From positions 138,919-202,918 of the forward strand of contig DIBU01000008.1 of NCBI GenBank assembly GCA_002416125.1: DNA of 64,000 nucleotides, read 5' to 3'. Below are positions 17,889 through 28,262 of this stretch, piece by piece. Position numbers and translations under genes: made by a program. The first letter of the stretch is position 1, and each line of letters begins with the position of its first letter. The notes under the pieces are model-generated. The model worked only from the letters and a program-made list of their open reading frames with translations, had not been told where the DNA came from and made no database searches. This DNA comes from Halieaceae bacterium UBA5044 (GTDB lineage Bacteria; Pseudomonadota; Gammaproteobacteria; Pseudomonadales; Halieaceae).

Positions 17889-19931
17889 CTACCCAGCGCC
17901 CACGACACCGCCGTCCTCACGCGTAATCACCAGGGTTGCCGAGCGCGGCATCGCAGGGCCTCCATCTGGCCAGTAGCTTTGCAGTCTACCGTGGGCAAAG
18001 TCTTCGGCGCCGGTTGATGCGCCCGGGTGCTGCACGTTCACGAACAGTGTGGTGCCATCGGCTGTGCCGACACAGCCGGTGATCTCGGCGCCGCGCGGCC
18101 CAACCAGGAAACGCCTGACTTCGCCGGTATCCGGGTCGGCGGCCAGCAGCGCGTTGTTGCCGAAGGAAGACCAGCCTCGTGTGTTGAGGTCCTCGTCTGA
18201 AATGTCCGTCTGGATCCACAGGCGCCGGTCGCGGTCGAACCACAGACCGTCCGGGTTGGAGAAGCGGTTGTCCAGCGTCAGCGGGTCTCCCTGGAGATTG
18301 CGGCCCTGGCGCTCGTCGCCGGCGAGCAGGAACAGCTCCCACTCGAAGGCGGTTGCGGTGTGATCATCGTCCGCCTCCCGCCATCGCACGATCTGGCCAT
18401 GCCGGTTGTGGGCGCGGGGATTGACGGAATCGGTCTGCTGCGGCGTGCGCTGCTTGTTCTTGGTCAGGCTGAAATACAGCTGGCCGTTTTCCGGGTCCAG
18501 CGCTCCCCATTCCGGGCGATCCATCGGCGTTGCGCCGGCGAGGTCTGCTGCCCCGCGGGCATTGAGCAGGATATCGGCGAGCGAGGCAAAGCCCTGCACG
18601 GCTGTCAGACCGTTCTTTCCCGGTGCCAGCGCCAGCCACTCGCCGCTGCCGTCACTGGCAAACTTCGCCGCATACAGGGTGCCCTCGTCGAGCAGCGAGC
18701 CGTCCGCCAAGGCGGCGTGGTAAGGGCGACTGGACACAAACTTGTAGATGTACTCGAAGCGGGCGTCATCGCCGGAATAAAGCACCACGGGGCGGCCCTC
18801 CACGGCGGGCGCGAAGATGACACCCTCATGGGCAAAGCGCCCGAGGTGGGTGCGCTTGACCGGCTCACTCTGCGGATCGAAGGGGTCGATTTCCACGACC
18901 CAGCCAAAGGCATGCGGCTCATTGCGAAAATCCTCCTCCGCCGACTCGCCGCGGCGACTGGCATCAAAACGTGCGAATTGGCCGGGGTCCTCTTCTGCGT
19001 TGCCGGCGGCCAGATGCCAGCGCCAGCTGTCCATCGGCTCTACACCGTAGCGCGTGAGCGTTACCGGTGCCGGACCTCTGTCGCGCACAAAGTAGTCGCG
19101 CCAGTTTTCCTCACAGGCCAGGTAGGTGCCCCAGGGGGTCACACCGTGTGCACAGTTGTTCAGCGTGCCGCGGGCCCGGGTGCCGTCACGGCTCCACGCC
19201 GTGCGCATCCGCGGATCTCCGCGCAGTGGCCCGCTGATCTGCATGGGGGTGGCCGCCGTGATGCGGCGGTTGCGGGCATCGCGCTGCAGCTGCCACAGGC
19301 CCTGCGCATCGCGCCGGATACGTGCCACACTCACCCCGTGCGCATGGATCTCTTTCAATACCTGATCGGGATCGCGGCTGCCGTCTGCCCGCAGGGGCAC
19401 ATCGTGGACAGCGAGCGCCAGCCCGGCGGACCCGGCGTGCAGGAACCGCGGCTCGGCATACTCATGGTTGATGACCAGCAGGCCATCGGTGTCGCTGCCC
19501 TGCAGCGGGAAGAAGTGCATGCCATCGTGGTGCGAACCCACCTGCTGGGCCTGCTCCGCGGCGCCATTGCGGGCCGAGAAAGCCGGGTAGTCGCCACACA
19601 GGGGCTCCCCCCAGGGCAGGATGACCTGCACCCGGTACCCGGGGGGCAGTTCCACCGCATCGCGACTGCTGACCGGCACCGCGGCAAACCCGAGACGCGA
19701 AGACACCCCCTGCCCCGCGCCTGCGCCAAACGCAGACGCCACGCGGGGGTTCAACAGACCGCCCATCACAGCGCTCAACGCAAACCCCAGCCCCCCGCGC
19801 AGAACATCCCTGCGCTGGTAGCGAGCACTTACTACCTGCTGGAAGTCCGGCTGAGCCGGGGGCTCCCGCAACGGCTCTGCATTGGCAACGAATGACGGGT
19901 CGGCGGGACCGGGGATCAGATCATCAGGCAT
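17889..19931 (-). CDS. PhoX-family alkaline phosphatase
   Basis: A 680-residue DUF839/PhoX protein, a calcium/iron-dependent phosphatase family exported to the periplasm. A Tat signal is visible: YQRRDVLRG with twin arginines at residues 40-41, then a hydrophobic stretch ending near VASAFGAG. Family motifs include SHHDGMHFFPL, NHEYAEPRF, HGVTPWGTYLACEENWRDYF, DRPEWGALDPENGQLYFSLTKN and FSNPDGLWFDRDRRLWIQTD. I chose the ATG at 19931 (GGAG upstream) over a longer frame from 20033. Its substrate is probably phosphomonoesters, giving phosphate in scarcity; no Pho box was recognised. Confidence 0.88.
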   Translation of the reverse strand: MPDDLIPGPADPSFVANAEPLREPPAQPDFQQVVSARYQRRDVLRGGLGFALSAVMGGLLNPRVASAFGAGAGQGVSSRLGFAAVPVSSRDAVELPPGYRVQVILPWGEPLCGDYPAFSARNGAAEQAQQVGSHHDGMHFFPLQGSDTDGLLVINHEYAEPRFLHAGSAGLALAVHDVPLRADGSRDPDQVLKEIHAHGVSVARIRRDAQGLWQLQRDARNRRITAATPMQISGPLRGDPRMRTAWSRDGTRARGTLNNCAHGVTPWGTYLACEENWRDYFVRDRGPAPVTLTRYGVEPMDSWRWHLAAGNAEEDPGQFARFDASRRGESAEEDFRNEPHAFGWVVEIDPFDPQSEPVKRTHLGRFAHEGVIFAPAVEGRPVVLYSGDDARFEYIYKFVSSRPYHAALADGSLLDEGTLYAAKFASDGSGEWLALAPGKNGLTAVQGFASLADILLNARGAADLAGATPMDRPEWGALDPENGQLYFSLTKNKQRTPQQTDSVNPRAHNRHGQIVRWREADDDHTATAFEWELFLLAGDERQGRNLQGDPLTLDNRFSNPDGLWFDRDRRLWIQTDISDEDLNTRGWSSFGNNALLAADPDTGEVRRFLVGPRGAEITGCVGTADGTTLFVNVQHPGASTGAEDFAHGRLQSYWPDGGPAMPRSATLVITREDGGVVGAG

Positions 19932-20104
19932 GGTGACTCCAGCGGGTGTAAAGGCGGCGCAGGGCAGTGTGCGCTGCGACCGGAAACCCGGAGTATGAAC
20001 AAAGTCCTGCGCCGCGGGAAACCCGGCGCCCACTCGCAGCAGCGGATGATGGAAAAATCCTGCTACACTGCGCGGCCGATTGAGGCCGACCGACAGACAT
20101 TTCC

Positions 20105-22102
20105 GTGACCCAGCTCAACCCCCGCCAGCGCGAGGCTGTGCGCTACATTGATGGCCCGCTGCTGGTACTCGCCGGCGCAGGCAGCGGCAAGACCAGCGTG
20201 ATCACACGCAAGATCGCCTACCTGGTGCAGGACTGCGGTATTCGTGCCGATCGCATCGCGGCAGTAACCTTCACCAACAAGGCGGCGCGGGAAATGAAAG
20301 AGCGCGTCAGCAGCCTGCTCGGCCCACAGGCCTGTGAGGGGCTCACGGTCAGCACCTTTCACCAGCTGGGCCTGAAGATTATCCGCGAGGAGCGCAAGGC
20401 GCTGGCCATGAAGGCCGGCTTCTCGATATTTGATGGCGAAGACAGCCGCAAGCTCATCCATGATCTGCTCATCCAGGAGCACGGCGCCGAAGGGGACCAG
20501 GCCGGCCTCATCCAGCAGCGCATCTCCAACTGGAAGAACGACCGCATATTGCCCGAAGCAGCGCTGGCGCAGGCGACCTCGCCGGCAGAGATGCTCTTTG
20601 CGCAGGCCTACCAGCGCTACCGGCGTGCCCTGAAGGCTTTCAATGCGCTGGACTTCGATGACCTCATCCTGCTGCCCACCATCCTCTTCGAGCACCAGCC
20701 GGACATTCTGGAAAAATGGCAGAACCGGCTGCACTACCTGCTGGTGGACGAGTACCAGGACACCAACGCCAGCCAGTACCTGCTGGTACGCCAACTGGTG
20801 GGCCTGCGCGGCGGGCTGACCGTGGTCGGCGACGACGACCAGTCAATCTACGCCTGGCGCGGCGCTCGCCCGGAGAATCTGGCACAGCTGCAGGCGGATT
20901 TCCGCGGCCTGAAGCTGGTCAAGCTGGAGCAGAACTACCGCTCCACCGCCCGCATTCTCAAGGCCGCCAACACGCTCATCGCCAACAATGCGCACGTGTT
21001 CGAGAAACAGCTGTGGAGTGAGCTCGGCGCCGGTGAACCCCTGCGCGTGCTGCGCTGCGCCGATGAGCAGCAGGAAGTGGACCAGGTGGTTGCAGAGATC
21101 CTCGACCACAAACTGCGCAAGCGCACCCGCTTCGGCGATTACGCGGTCCTCTACCGGGGTAACCACCAGTCGCGGCTGCTGGAGCTCGCCCTGCAACAGC
21201 AGCAGGTGCCCTACCACCTGAGCGGTGGCACCTCCTTCTTCGCCCGCAATGAGGTCAAGGACATCATGGCCTACCTGCGCCTGCTGGTGAACGAAAACGA
21301 CGACAACGCCTTCCTGCGCATTGCCAACGTTCCGCGGCGCAAGCTGGGACCCTCCACCCTGGAGGCACTCGGCACCTGCGCCACGCAGCATCGCTGCAGC
21401 CTGAGCCAGGCCCTGCAGCACATCGAGGCCGGTGCATTGCCCGATGCCGGGCTCAAACGGCTGCGGGAATTCAACCAGTGGCTGGGTGTGCTGCGCCGGC
21501 GCAGCGCCGGCGGCGACGGCATCGGCGCTATCCGCCAGCTGGTGCGGGATATCGATTACGCCGACTGGTTGCTGCAGATCAGCTCCAGCGAGGATGTGGC
21601 GGAGCGCCGCATGGGCAACGTCACTTTCCTGATCGACAGCCTGGAGCGGGTGACGCGCGACGAGGACATCGGCCTGGATGAGGCCGTCAGCCGCCTGCTG
21701 CTGCGCGACCTGCTGGAGCAGCAGGAGGAGGAAAAAGCGGGACCAGACAGCGTGCAGCTGATGACCCTGCACGCCTCCAAGGGGCTGGAGTTCCCCCACG
21801 TATTCATTATCGGCATGGAGGAGAACCTGCTGCCGCACCGGGTCAGCATCGAGGAGGACAATATTGCCGAAGAACGGCGTCTGGCCTACGTGGGTATTAC
21901 CCGGGCACGGGAAACACTGACCATGACGCTGGCGCTGAAACGCCGCCAATATGGCGAGCAGCTGACCTGTGAGCCCAGCCGCTTCCTTGCCGAGCTACCG
22001 GCGGAGGACCTGCAGTGGCAGGGCGGCGACGCCGACACCGCGCAAGCCAATGAACAGCGCGCCACGGAGACCCTGAGCAGCCTGAAATCGCTGTTTGCCT
22101 GA
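20105..22102 (+). CDS. rep: ATP-dependent DNA helicase Rep
   Basis: A 665-residue UvrD/Rep superfamily 1A helicase, the normal size for Rep. It starts at GTG (20105), giving MTQLNPRQREAVRYIDGPLL, closely similar to known Rep N-termini. Walker A AGAGSGKT is at residues 23-30, FTNKAAREMKERV follows, DEYQDTN (motif II) is near 216, VGDDDQSIYAWRGA near 240, LEQNYRSTARI near 276, LMTLHASKGLEFPHV near 553 and VGITRARE near 597. Rep removes proteins ahead of replication forks. A TACACT -10-like hexamer at about 20072 suggests its own promoter. It shares a short divergent region with phoX. Confidence 0.93.
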   Translation: MTQLNPRQREAVRYIDGPLLVLAGAGSGKTSVITRKIAYLVQDCGIRADRIAAVTFTNKAAREMKERVSSLLGPQACEGLTVSTFHQLGLKIIREERKALAMKAGFSIFDGEDSRKLIHDLLIQEHGAEGDQAGLIQQRISNWKNDRILPEAALAQATSPAEMLFAQAYQRYRRALKAFNALDFDDLILLPTILFEHQPDILEKWQNRLHYLLVDEYQDTNASQYLLVRQLVGLRGGLTVVGDDDQSIYAWRGARPENLAQLQADFRGLKLVKLEQNYRSTARILKAANTLIANNAHVFEKQLWSELGAGEPLRVLRCADEQQEVDQVVAEILDHKLRKRTRFGDYAVLYRGNHQSRLLELALQQQQVPYHLSGGTSFFARNEVKDIMAYLRLLVNENDDNAFLRIANVPRRKLGPSTLEALGTCATQHRCSLSQALQHIEAGALPDAGLKRLREFNQWLGVLRRRSAGGDGIGAIRQLVRDIDYADWLLQISSSEDVAERRMGNVTFLIDSLERVTRDEDIGLDEAVSRLLLRDLLEQQEEEKAGPDSVQLMTLHASKGLEFPHVFIIGMEENLLPHRVSIEEDNIAEERRLAYVGITRARETLTMTLALKRRQYGEQLTCEPSRFLAELPAEDLQWQGGDADTAQANEQRATETLSSLKSLFA

Positions 22103-22114
22103 CGTCGCCTCAGC

Positions 22115-22134
22115 GCGCGCGGCGCACCGCGCGC
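22115..22134. terminator. GC stem-loop between convergent rep and TauD-like genes
   Basis: GCGCGCGG-CGCA-CCGCGCGC forms a perfect 8-bp stem with a 4-base loop just after the rep stop. There is no T run, so termination by this hairpin alone is uncertain. Confidence 0.4.
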
Positions 22135-22152
22135 GGACTTGCTCGCCTGGGA

Positions 22153-23088
22153 CTAGACTTCAGCACCCAGCACACGCCCGAGCATGGTATTGCCCTCGAT
22201 GGTGGTGCGGTTGATGACGCGACGCACCCCGGGTTTGGTCCCTGTGGCGCAGTGCATGATGCGCCAGTTGTCCCAGAGCACCAGATCGCCCTCTTCCCAT
22301 TTGTGAAAGTAATGGAACTCCGGCTTGCGCGTGTGCGCCACCAGCATCTCGAGCAGCTCAATGGCTTCATCGTTGGACAGACCGAACTGCTGCGGAGTGA
22401 TCACCCGGTCGAGGAACTGCTCAACAATGCCCAACACCTTGCGACCGGTTACGGGATGGTTGTGTGCGGCCGGGTAGACCGCGTCGGGGAAATCCGGGAA
22501 GCCGATATCTGATGGCTTCCGTGGGCTGTAGGGGCCGGGCTCGTACCCTTCGAGGTCAACATAGCGCATGTGGCGCCGCTGCATGCTGAAACTGTAGGCC
22601 ACTTCCAGCTTGTCCAGCAGCGCCCTGGTGTCGTCATCCAGTGCATCGTAGGCCGCAGCGAGGTCGCCAAAGCCGGTCAGGCCGTCTTCTTCAGCCACTG
22701 TCACCGCCGTCAGCAGTGCGCCGTGGTTGGGCTTGCCGGTGTAGTGCAGGTCGATGTGCCAGTCCAGGCGGCCGACAATCTTTTCGCCCTTGTAGAACGC
22801 CGTGGAGTACTGGTCCTTGTCACCGCCATTTTCCAGCACAAAAAGCTCCGGATTGGCCTCCGATGTCTTTGCCTTGAGCGGATGCATCTCCAGCGGGCCG
22901 AAGGTGCGGCTGAAAGCGATCTGGCTCTCCGGTGTAACCTTCTGGCCGCGGATGAGCAGCACCCCGTATTCATACCACAGGGCTTTCAACTCCCTGGCCA
23001 GCGCCTCGGAAACGGGCTCGTTGATGTTCACGCCGCTGATCTCGGCGCCGATGTTGGCAAGCGGTTTTACAGTCAGGCTCATGGTCAA
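22153..23088 (-). CDS. TauD/TfdA family Fe(II)/2-oxoglutarate dioxygenase
   Basis: A 311-residue alpha-ketoglutarate-dependent dioxygenase. The iron-binding facial triad is visible: His111 and Asp113 in LDWHIDLHYTG, and His279 in WRIMHCATGTKPG; the 2-oxoglutarate-binding Arg294 lies in INRTTIEG. The N-terminal GAEISGVNINEPVSEA is a hallmark of the TauD family. These enzymes hydroxylate small acids to release sulfite, phenol or similar. It starts four bases after the class II aldolase-like gene on the same strand, so the two form an operon; substrate is unknown. Confidence 0.88.
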   Translation of the reverse strand: MTMSLTVKPLANIGAEISGVNINEPVSEALARELKALWYEYGVLLIRGQKVTPESQIAFSRTFGPLEMHPLKAKTSEANPELFVLENGGDKDQYSTAFYKGEKIVGRLDWHIDLHYTGKPNHGALLTAVTVAEEDGLTGFGDLAAAYDALDDDTRALLDKLEVAYSFSMQRRHMRYVDLEGYEPGPYSPRKPSDIGFPDFPDAVYPAAHNHPVTGRKVLGIVEQFLDRVITPQQFGLSNDEAIELLEMLVAHTRKPEFHYFHKWEEGDLVLWDNWRIMHCATGTKPGVRRVINRTTIEGNTMLGRVLGAEV

Positions 23089-23091
23089 TTC

Positions 23092-23862
23092 CTAATCCAG
23101 AATGCTGGGGTCCAGGCGCAGCTCGCGACGCGCCATGGCTTCAAAACAGAAGGGGAAACCGTTGCCGTCGGTGATGCTCACTTTCTCCACCACCTCGTTG
23201 CTCAGGGGCTCGGCGCCACCCAGCAGCTCTACCTCGTAGGCGCGCTTGCAGCGCCACTCGAGGGTGATCACGCGCAGATGCGCCTGGCGCAGGTCCTTGC
23301 CCACCACCAGTGCGCCGTGATTGGCCAGCAGTGCCCACTTGGAATCGCCCAGCGCTTCGGCAGCAGACAGTGTGGTTGCCTCGTCTTCGAAGGTGCCGGT
23401 GTACTCGTTGTACACCGGCAGTTCCAGGCCGCAGTGTGCGCCGGTCTGGTCGTAGATCGGCGGCGTGCGCTGCAGGTTGGCCCAGATACCGCTCCAGTGC
23501 GTGTGGTTGTGGATCACCACGTTCACATCGGGTCGCAGGTCATGCAGTTGCAGGTGCAGGCCGATGGCCGGGGTAATGTTCCACTCGCCATCAATAATGT
23601 TGCCTTTGGCATCCAGCGTCATGATGTCGCTGGCCGTCAACTCGTCCCACGCCAGTTCCCAGGGGTTGGTCAGTATGGTGCCATCACTCTGGCGCAGGGT
23701 GATGTGCCCGGCGATATGCTCGTTCCAGCCTTCCCGAAACAGCATGCGGCAGGTCAGCGCCACCTGCGCCTTGGCGCTCATCTCGGGCAGCAGCGGACGC
23801 CTGCCGGGCTGCGGTGCAAAGCGATCCAGCATGGCCTTGTTCAAGCCGTCATATTTATTCAT
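23092..23862 (-). CDS. Class II aldolase/adducin family protein
   Basis: A 256-residue zinc-dependent protein of the class II aldolase/adducin family. Zinc ligands are likely in VVIHNHTHWSG (near residues 116-126) and LLANHGALVVG (near 191); the N-terminal LFREGWNEHIAGHITLR matches the family glycine/substrate loop. Members split or epimerise phosphorylated sugars or decarboxylate small acids; many, like this one, are of unknown substrate. It is the first gene of a two-gene unit with the TauD-like dioxygenase. The AraC-type regulator 180 bases upstream on the same strand is a candidate controller. Confidence 0.85.
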   Translation of the reverse strand: MNKYDGLNKAMLDRFAPQPGRRPLLPEMSAKAQVALTCRMLFREGWNEHIAGHITLRQSDGTILTNPWELAWDELTASDIMTLDAKGNIIDGEWNITPAIGLHLQLHDLRPDVNVVIHNHTHWSGIWANLQRTPPIYDQTGAHCGLELPVYNEYTGTFEDEATTLSAAEALGDSKWALLANHGALVVGKDLRQAHLRVITLEWRCKRAYEVELLGGAEPLSNEVVEKVSITDGNGFPFCFEAMARRELRLDPSILD

Positions 23863-24042
23863 AGCGACACTCCGTCATCTGGCGGTTTAGCGAACCTGGG
23901 GTCATCAACAACTGGTCTGGCGCAAGCGGCCTCTGGCAATGCAGACTGCGCGGGCCGGGTTTATGCAATGATAGTAGATAGGCCCGGCGCTGCCGGCATG
24001 GCGAATATGGCCAGTTGCATGGCCGATCACGCCATTGCCGCG

Positions 24043-25029
24043 TCAGGCGAACAACCTGGCCCTGAATTCACTGGGGGAAAGGCCGGTCCACTTCTTGAAT
24101 GCGCGGTGAAAGCCGGAGCTGTCGGCGTAACCCAGCAGGTGGGCTATGTGGGTGATGCTCAGGCGCGGATGGCTGAGGTAGCGTCGGGCGTGTATCTCAC
24201 GCACCTGGTCGACCAGATGCTGGTACTGCCAGCCCTGGGCCTGCAGCTTGCGACTCAGGGTGCGTACGCTGCAGTGCAACAGTGCGGCGCACTCTTCCAG
24301 CCCGGGCGGCTCTGCCGGGTTCTCCACGATAATCTGCCAGACACGCCAGGCCATATCGCCACGACTGCGGCTGATGCTGGTTTCCTCGCAGAGCCTGGCG
24401 TACAGCGCCGCACTCTGTGGGCTCGCGTGGGGCAACGGCTGATCGAGGATATCCGCGGCAAAAAACAGCTGAGTGGCGGCGCTGTCGAACTGTATGGGCG
24501 CATTGAAAACCGCCGCGTATTCGGCATGGTGTGTCGGCGCCGGGTAATCGAGCTTCAGTGCCGTAACCGGAAGCGCACGGCCCAGCACCCAGCGCGAAGT
24601 GGTGACGATGGCCGCCAGCAACTCCTCCACCACCAGTAACCGCAGGTCGCCCAGGCTATCCTGGGCATGAATCTGGTAGCAGCCCTGCCCTTCAATTTCG
24701 CTGAATGCGGTCACCAGCTGGAACCCCGAAAAGCGCCCGGGGTAATTCTGAAAGCGCAGGCCGTGGGCAATGGACTCCCTCAGCGTGGCGCTGCTCATCA
24801 TCAGGTAGGCCAGCTGGTCGAGGGTGGCCATCGAGCGGTGCAGGCCCAGTTGCAGGCCCAGCGACCTGCCCGGAAAGCTCGCCTGGGCGTCGCGCAACAC
24901 ACCGTGGTGGCTCGCCTCGCTGATACGGGTTTCAGGACGGTGCAGCTGATCGACGCGGATACCGTGCGTGCGCGCCAGTGCGGCCGCGTCCATACCCAGG
25001 CCCGCCAGGTAATCCAGCAGCCAGGCCAT
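24043..25029 (-). CDS. AraC family transcriptional regulator
   Basis: A 328-residue regulator with an N-terminal arabinose-binding-like domain of the OruR/ArgR type (about 1-200) and a C-terminal double helix-turn-helix (about 235-325; CSVRTLSRKLQAQGW, ITHIAHLLGYADSSGFHRAFKKWTGLSPSEFR). The C-terminal motif is intact, so it should bind DNA. It lies between an aldolase/TauD pair downstream and an RND pump, all on the minus strand with modest gaps. The aldolase/TauD pair is the more likely target because it is next in the direction of transcription. Confidence 0.88.
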   Translation of the reverse strand: MAWLLDYLAGLGMDAAALARTHGIRVDQLHRPETRISEASHHGVLRDAQASFPGRSLGLQLGLHRSMATLDQLAYLMMSSATLRESIAHGLRFQNYPGRFSGFQLVTAFSEIEGQGCYQIHAQDSLGDLRLLVVEELLAAIVTTSRWVLGRALPVTALKLDYPAPTHHAEYAAVFNAPIQFDSAATQLFFAADILDQPLPHASPQSAALYARLCEETSISRSRGDMAWRVWQIIVENPAEPPGLEECAALLHCSVRTLSRKLQAQGWQYQHLVDQVREIHARRYLSHPRLSITHIAHLLGYADSSGFHRAFKKWTGLSPSEFRARLFA

Positions 25030-25118
25030 ATAGCGTGCGTCAGTGTTGATACCCTGCCCACCCCTGTTGCCGAGAGCGCCAGTATAAGTGGCGCTGCAGG
25101 TGGCGACCAGCGCGACCG

Positions 25119-28100
25119 CTACGCGTTTGTATCAGCGCGGCCTATGCCGAGACGCTGTTTAACACGCTCCCGCAGGCCCTGCACAATCGCGTAAAAACCG
25201 GGAATGAAGAACGTGCCGACCAGCAGGGCCGCCAGCATACCGCCAAACACCGTGATGCCGAGCGAGCGCTGGCCGAAAGCGCCGGCACCGGTAGCGAACA
25301 CCAGCGGCAGAATACCCAGGATGAAGGACACCGCAGTCATGCACACCGCCCGGAATCGCAGCCGACCTGCCTCGGCCGCCGCCTCGATGATGCCCCGGCC
25401 GCTGTCCTCGCGCAGCTGGCGGGCAAACTCCACGATGAGGATCGCGTTCTTCGCCGCCATGGCGATCAGCAGCACCAGCCCGATCTGCGCATACAGGTTC
25501 AGCGCCTGCCCGGTGAGCAGCAGGGCGAGAATGGCACCGCCGATCGCCATCGGCACCACCAGGATAATGGCGACGGGCACCGACCAGCTTTCATACTGCG
25601 CGACCAGGAACAGGTAGACAAACACCAGCGCAAGGACGAAACCGAGTACCGCCGTATTGCCGGCTTGCTGCTGCTGGAAGGCGGCGCCGGTCCAGGCCAC
25701 GCGATAACCATCGGGCAACGTGTCCGCAACCGATTCGAAGGCCCGCATGCCGTCGCCGCTGCTGAAGCCCGGAGCCACATTCCCGCGCACGGTGGCGGCG
25801 CGGTACAGGTTGTAGCGTTGCGTGACATCCGGCCCCAGGGTGAGGTTGCTGCGCACCAGTGTACTCAGGGGGACCATCTCCCCGCTGCCTGACTTCAGGT
25901 AGAAATGCTCCAGGCCCTCCAGGTCGGCACGGAAGGGCGCATCGGCCTGCATGGTCACCTGGTAGGTCTGGCCGAACTTGTTGAAATCGTTGATATACAG
26001 GGAGCCCAGCTGCGCCTGCAGGGTCAGGAACACCTCACTCAACGGTACGCCGAGGTTCTTGGCTTTCACCCGGTCAACGTCAATAAAGTACTGTGGCACG
26101 TTGGCGCGGAAGGTGCTGAAGACGCTGGCCAGTGCCGGGTGCGCGTTGCTTTCCACGATGAAATTGTTCAATACAGCGGCCAGCTCGGCGGGGCCGCGGG
26201 ACAGGGTGTCCTGCAGCATCAACTCCAGGCCACCTACAGCGCCCATGCCGGGGATGGCAGGCGGTGCAATCGCCACCACCTGCGCCTCGGGCACCTGCAG
26301 GAAGGCCTGCCGGTTGATGCGCTGCGCTACATTGAACACCAACTCCTCCGCCTGCTGCCGATCGTCCCAGTGCCGGAGCACGACGAACAGGGTGGCGGCG
26401 TTGCTCGCCATGGCGCCGGTGAGGATGGAAAATCCGGTCACTTCGGTGACACTCTGCACCGCTGCGTCGGTGGCGATGATGTCCGACACCTTGCGCACCG
26501 CATCCCGGGTGCGCAGCAGCGAGGCGGCATCCGGCAGCTGGATATTCACCAGCAGCGCGCCCTTGTCCTCATCCGGCACCAGCGCGGTCGGCGTGGCGAT
26601 CACGCCCACAGCCAGCGCAGCCATCCAGGCGAGAAAAACCAGCCCAACCACCACCAGTTTGCGCAGCACCCAGTCCACGCCACGGGTGTAACCGCCGGTG
26701 ACACGGGCAAATGCCGCGAGGAATATCCGGTACCATCCGGCGTCGCGCTGCCCGCCACGCTTGAGCAGCAGGGCGCAGAGCGCCGGACTCAGGGTCAGCG
26801 CGTTGACGGATGAAAACACCACCGCGACACAGATGGTCACCCCGAACTGACGGTACATCTCACCGGTGATGCCGGGCAGTGCCGCGACGGGCAGAAAGAC
26901 CGCCAGCAGCACCAGCGTTGTCGCAACGATGGCGCCACCCACCTCGCGCATGGTCTGCAGGGCAGCATCGCGTGGCTCCAGGTCCGGATCCTCGCGCAGG
27001 TGACGGTCACAGTTCTCGATCACCAGAATGGCATCATCGACCACCACCCCGATGGCCAGAATGAGTGCAAACAGCGTCATGGTGTTGATCGACATGCCCA
27101 GCAGAAAGAGCACGGCCAGCGATGAGACCAGAGACACCGGAATGGTCACCGCGGGCACCAGGGTGGCCCGCAGGCTGCCGAGGAAGAGGAAGGTGATGAG
27201 CACCACCAGCAGCACCGCCACCAGCAGGGACTGCAACACCTGCGCCACGGCCGTCGACACATAGCGCGTAGTGTCATAGTTGATCTGGTAGGCCATGCCT
27301 GCGGGGAAGCCCTGCGCGAGGTCCGCCACCAGGGTATCCACCGTCTCGCCGACCTCCAGCGCATTGGCATCCGAGGCCAGGTAGAGCGCCACGTTGACCG
27401 CGGGACGTCCACCAATTTCACCGTAGAAACCGTAGGTCGACTGGCCCAGTTCCACCCGCGCCACATCGCGCAGGTAAATCGCCGAGCCATCCGGCCGGGC
27501 GCGCAGCACGATGCCTTCGAATTCCGCCACATCCTGCAGGCGGCCCTTCACCCGCAGGGTAAATTCGGTCTCCATGCGCTGGTCAAAGGGCGGGCCACCT
27601 ATTTTGCCCGCCGCGACCTGCACGTTCTGCTCGCGCAGCGCCGCCTGGATGTCCGTCACCGACAGGCCGCGATTGGCCATCTTGTCCGGGTCCAGCCACA
27701 GGCGCATGGCATAGTCCGCCTGACCCATCACATCTGCGCCGGAAATTCCCGGCACCCGGCTGAGGGCACCGGCTACATTGATCTTCACGTAGTTGGAAAG
27801 AAACTTGTAATCCAGCGACTCGTCCGGCGAGGTGAAGCTGATGATCTTCAGCATGTCCGGGGCGCGTTCCGCAATCTTCAGCCCGCGCGCCGTCACCTCC
27901 GCCGGCAGTGAGGGCTCTGCCAGCTTGACCCGGTTCTGCACGCGCACCAGGGCCATGTCGGCATCGGTGCCGATGGCAAAGGTAATGGTGAGGGAATAGC
28001 TGCCGTCGTTGGCGCTCTTGGAGGACATGTACAGCATATCCTCCACGCCATTCACCGCGTCCTCAATGGGCGCACCCACCGCCATCTCGACCACCTCGGC

Positions 28101-28262
28101 GGCGGCACCCGGATACACGGCCGACACCACGATGTTGGGCGGAGCGATCGGGGGATACTCGTTGATCGGCAGAAATCGCAGGGCCAGGCTGCCGAGCAAG
28201 GTAAGCACAATGGATATCACCAGCGCAAACTTGGGGCGCCGGATGAAAAACGCGCTGAACAT
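25119..28262 (-). CDS. RND efflux pump inner membrane permease (HAE1 family)
   Basis: A 1047-residue proton-driven efflux permease of the AcrB/MexB type. The N-terminus [18 protein letters not shown], the large periplasmic loops, and the transmembrane proton-relay motif [16 protein letters not shown] with two adjacent aspartates are all present, as is the C-terminal [18 protein letters not shown]. The start ATG overlaps the stop of the adaptor gene by one base. There is no outer membrane factor gene next to it, so it probably uses a TolC-like protein encoded elsewhere. Substrate is not predictable. Confidence 0.93.
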   Translation of the reverse strand: MFSAFFIRRPKFALVISIVLTLLGSLALRFLPINEYPPIAPPNIVVSAVYPGAAAEVVEMAVGAPIEDAVNGVEDMLYMSSKSANDGSYSLTITFAIGTDADMALVRVQNRVKLAEPSLPAEVTARGLKIAERAPDMLKIISFTSPDESLDYKFLSNYVKINVAGALSRVPGISGADVMGQADYAMRLWLDPDKMANRGLSVTDIQAALREQNVQVAAGKIGGPPFDQRMETEFTLRVKGRLQDVAEFEGIVLRARPDGSAIYLRDVARVELGQSTYGFYGEIGGRPAVNVALYLASDANALEVGETVDTLVADLAQGFPAGMAYQINYDTTRYVSTAVAQVLQSLLVAVLLVVLITFLFLGSLRATLVPAVTIPVSLVSSLAVLFLLGMSINTMTLFALILAIGVVVDDAILVIENCDRHLREDPDLEPRDAALQTMREVGGAIVATTLVLLAVFLPVAALPGITGEMYRQFGVTICVAVVFSSVNALTLSPALCALLLKRGGQRDAGWYRIFLAAFARVTGGYTRGVDWVLRKLVVVGLVFLAWMAALAVGVIATPTALVPDEDKGALLVNIQLPDAASLLRTRDAVRKVSDIIATDAAVQSVTEVTGFSILTGAMASNAATLFVVLRHWDDRQQAEELVFNVAQRINRQAFLQVPEAQVVAIAPPAIPGMGAVGGLELMLQDTLSRGPAELAAVLNNFIVESNAHPALASVFSTFRANVPQYFIDVDRVKAKNLGVPLSEVFLTLQAQLGSLYINDFNKFGQTYQVTMQADAPFRADLEGLEHFYLKSGSGEMVPLSTLVRSNLTLGPDVTQRYNLYRAATVRGNVAPGFSSGDGMRAFESVADTLPDGYRVAWTGAAFQQQQAGNTAVLGFVLALVFVYLFLVAQYESWSVPVAIILVVPMAIGGAILALLLTGQALNLYAQIGLVLLIAMAAKNAILIVEFARQLREDSGRGIIEAAAEAGRLRFRAVCMTAVSFILGILPLVFATGAGAFGQRSLGITVFGGMLAALLVGTFFIPGFYAIVQGLRERVKQRLGIGRADTNA

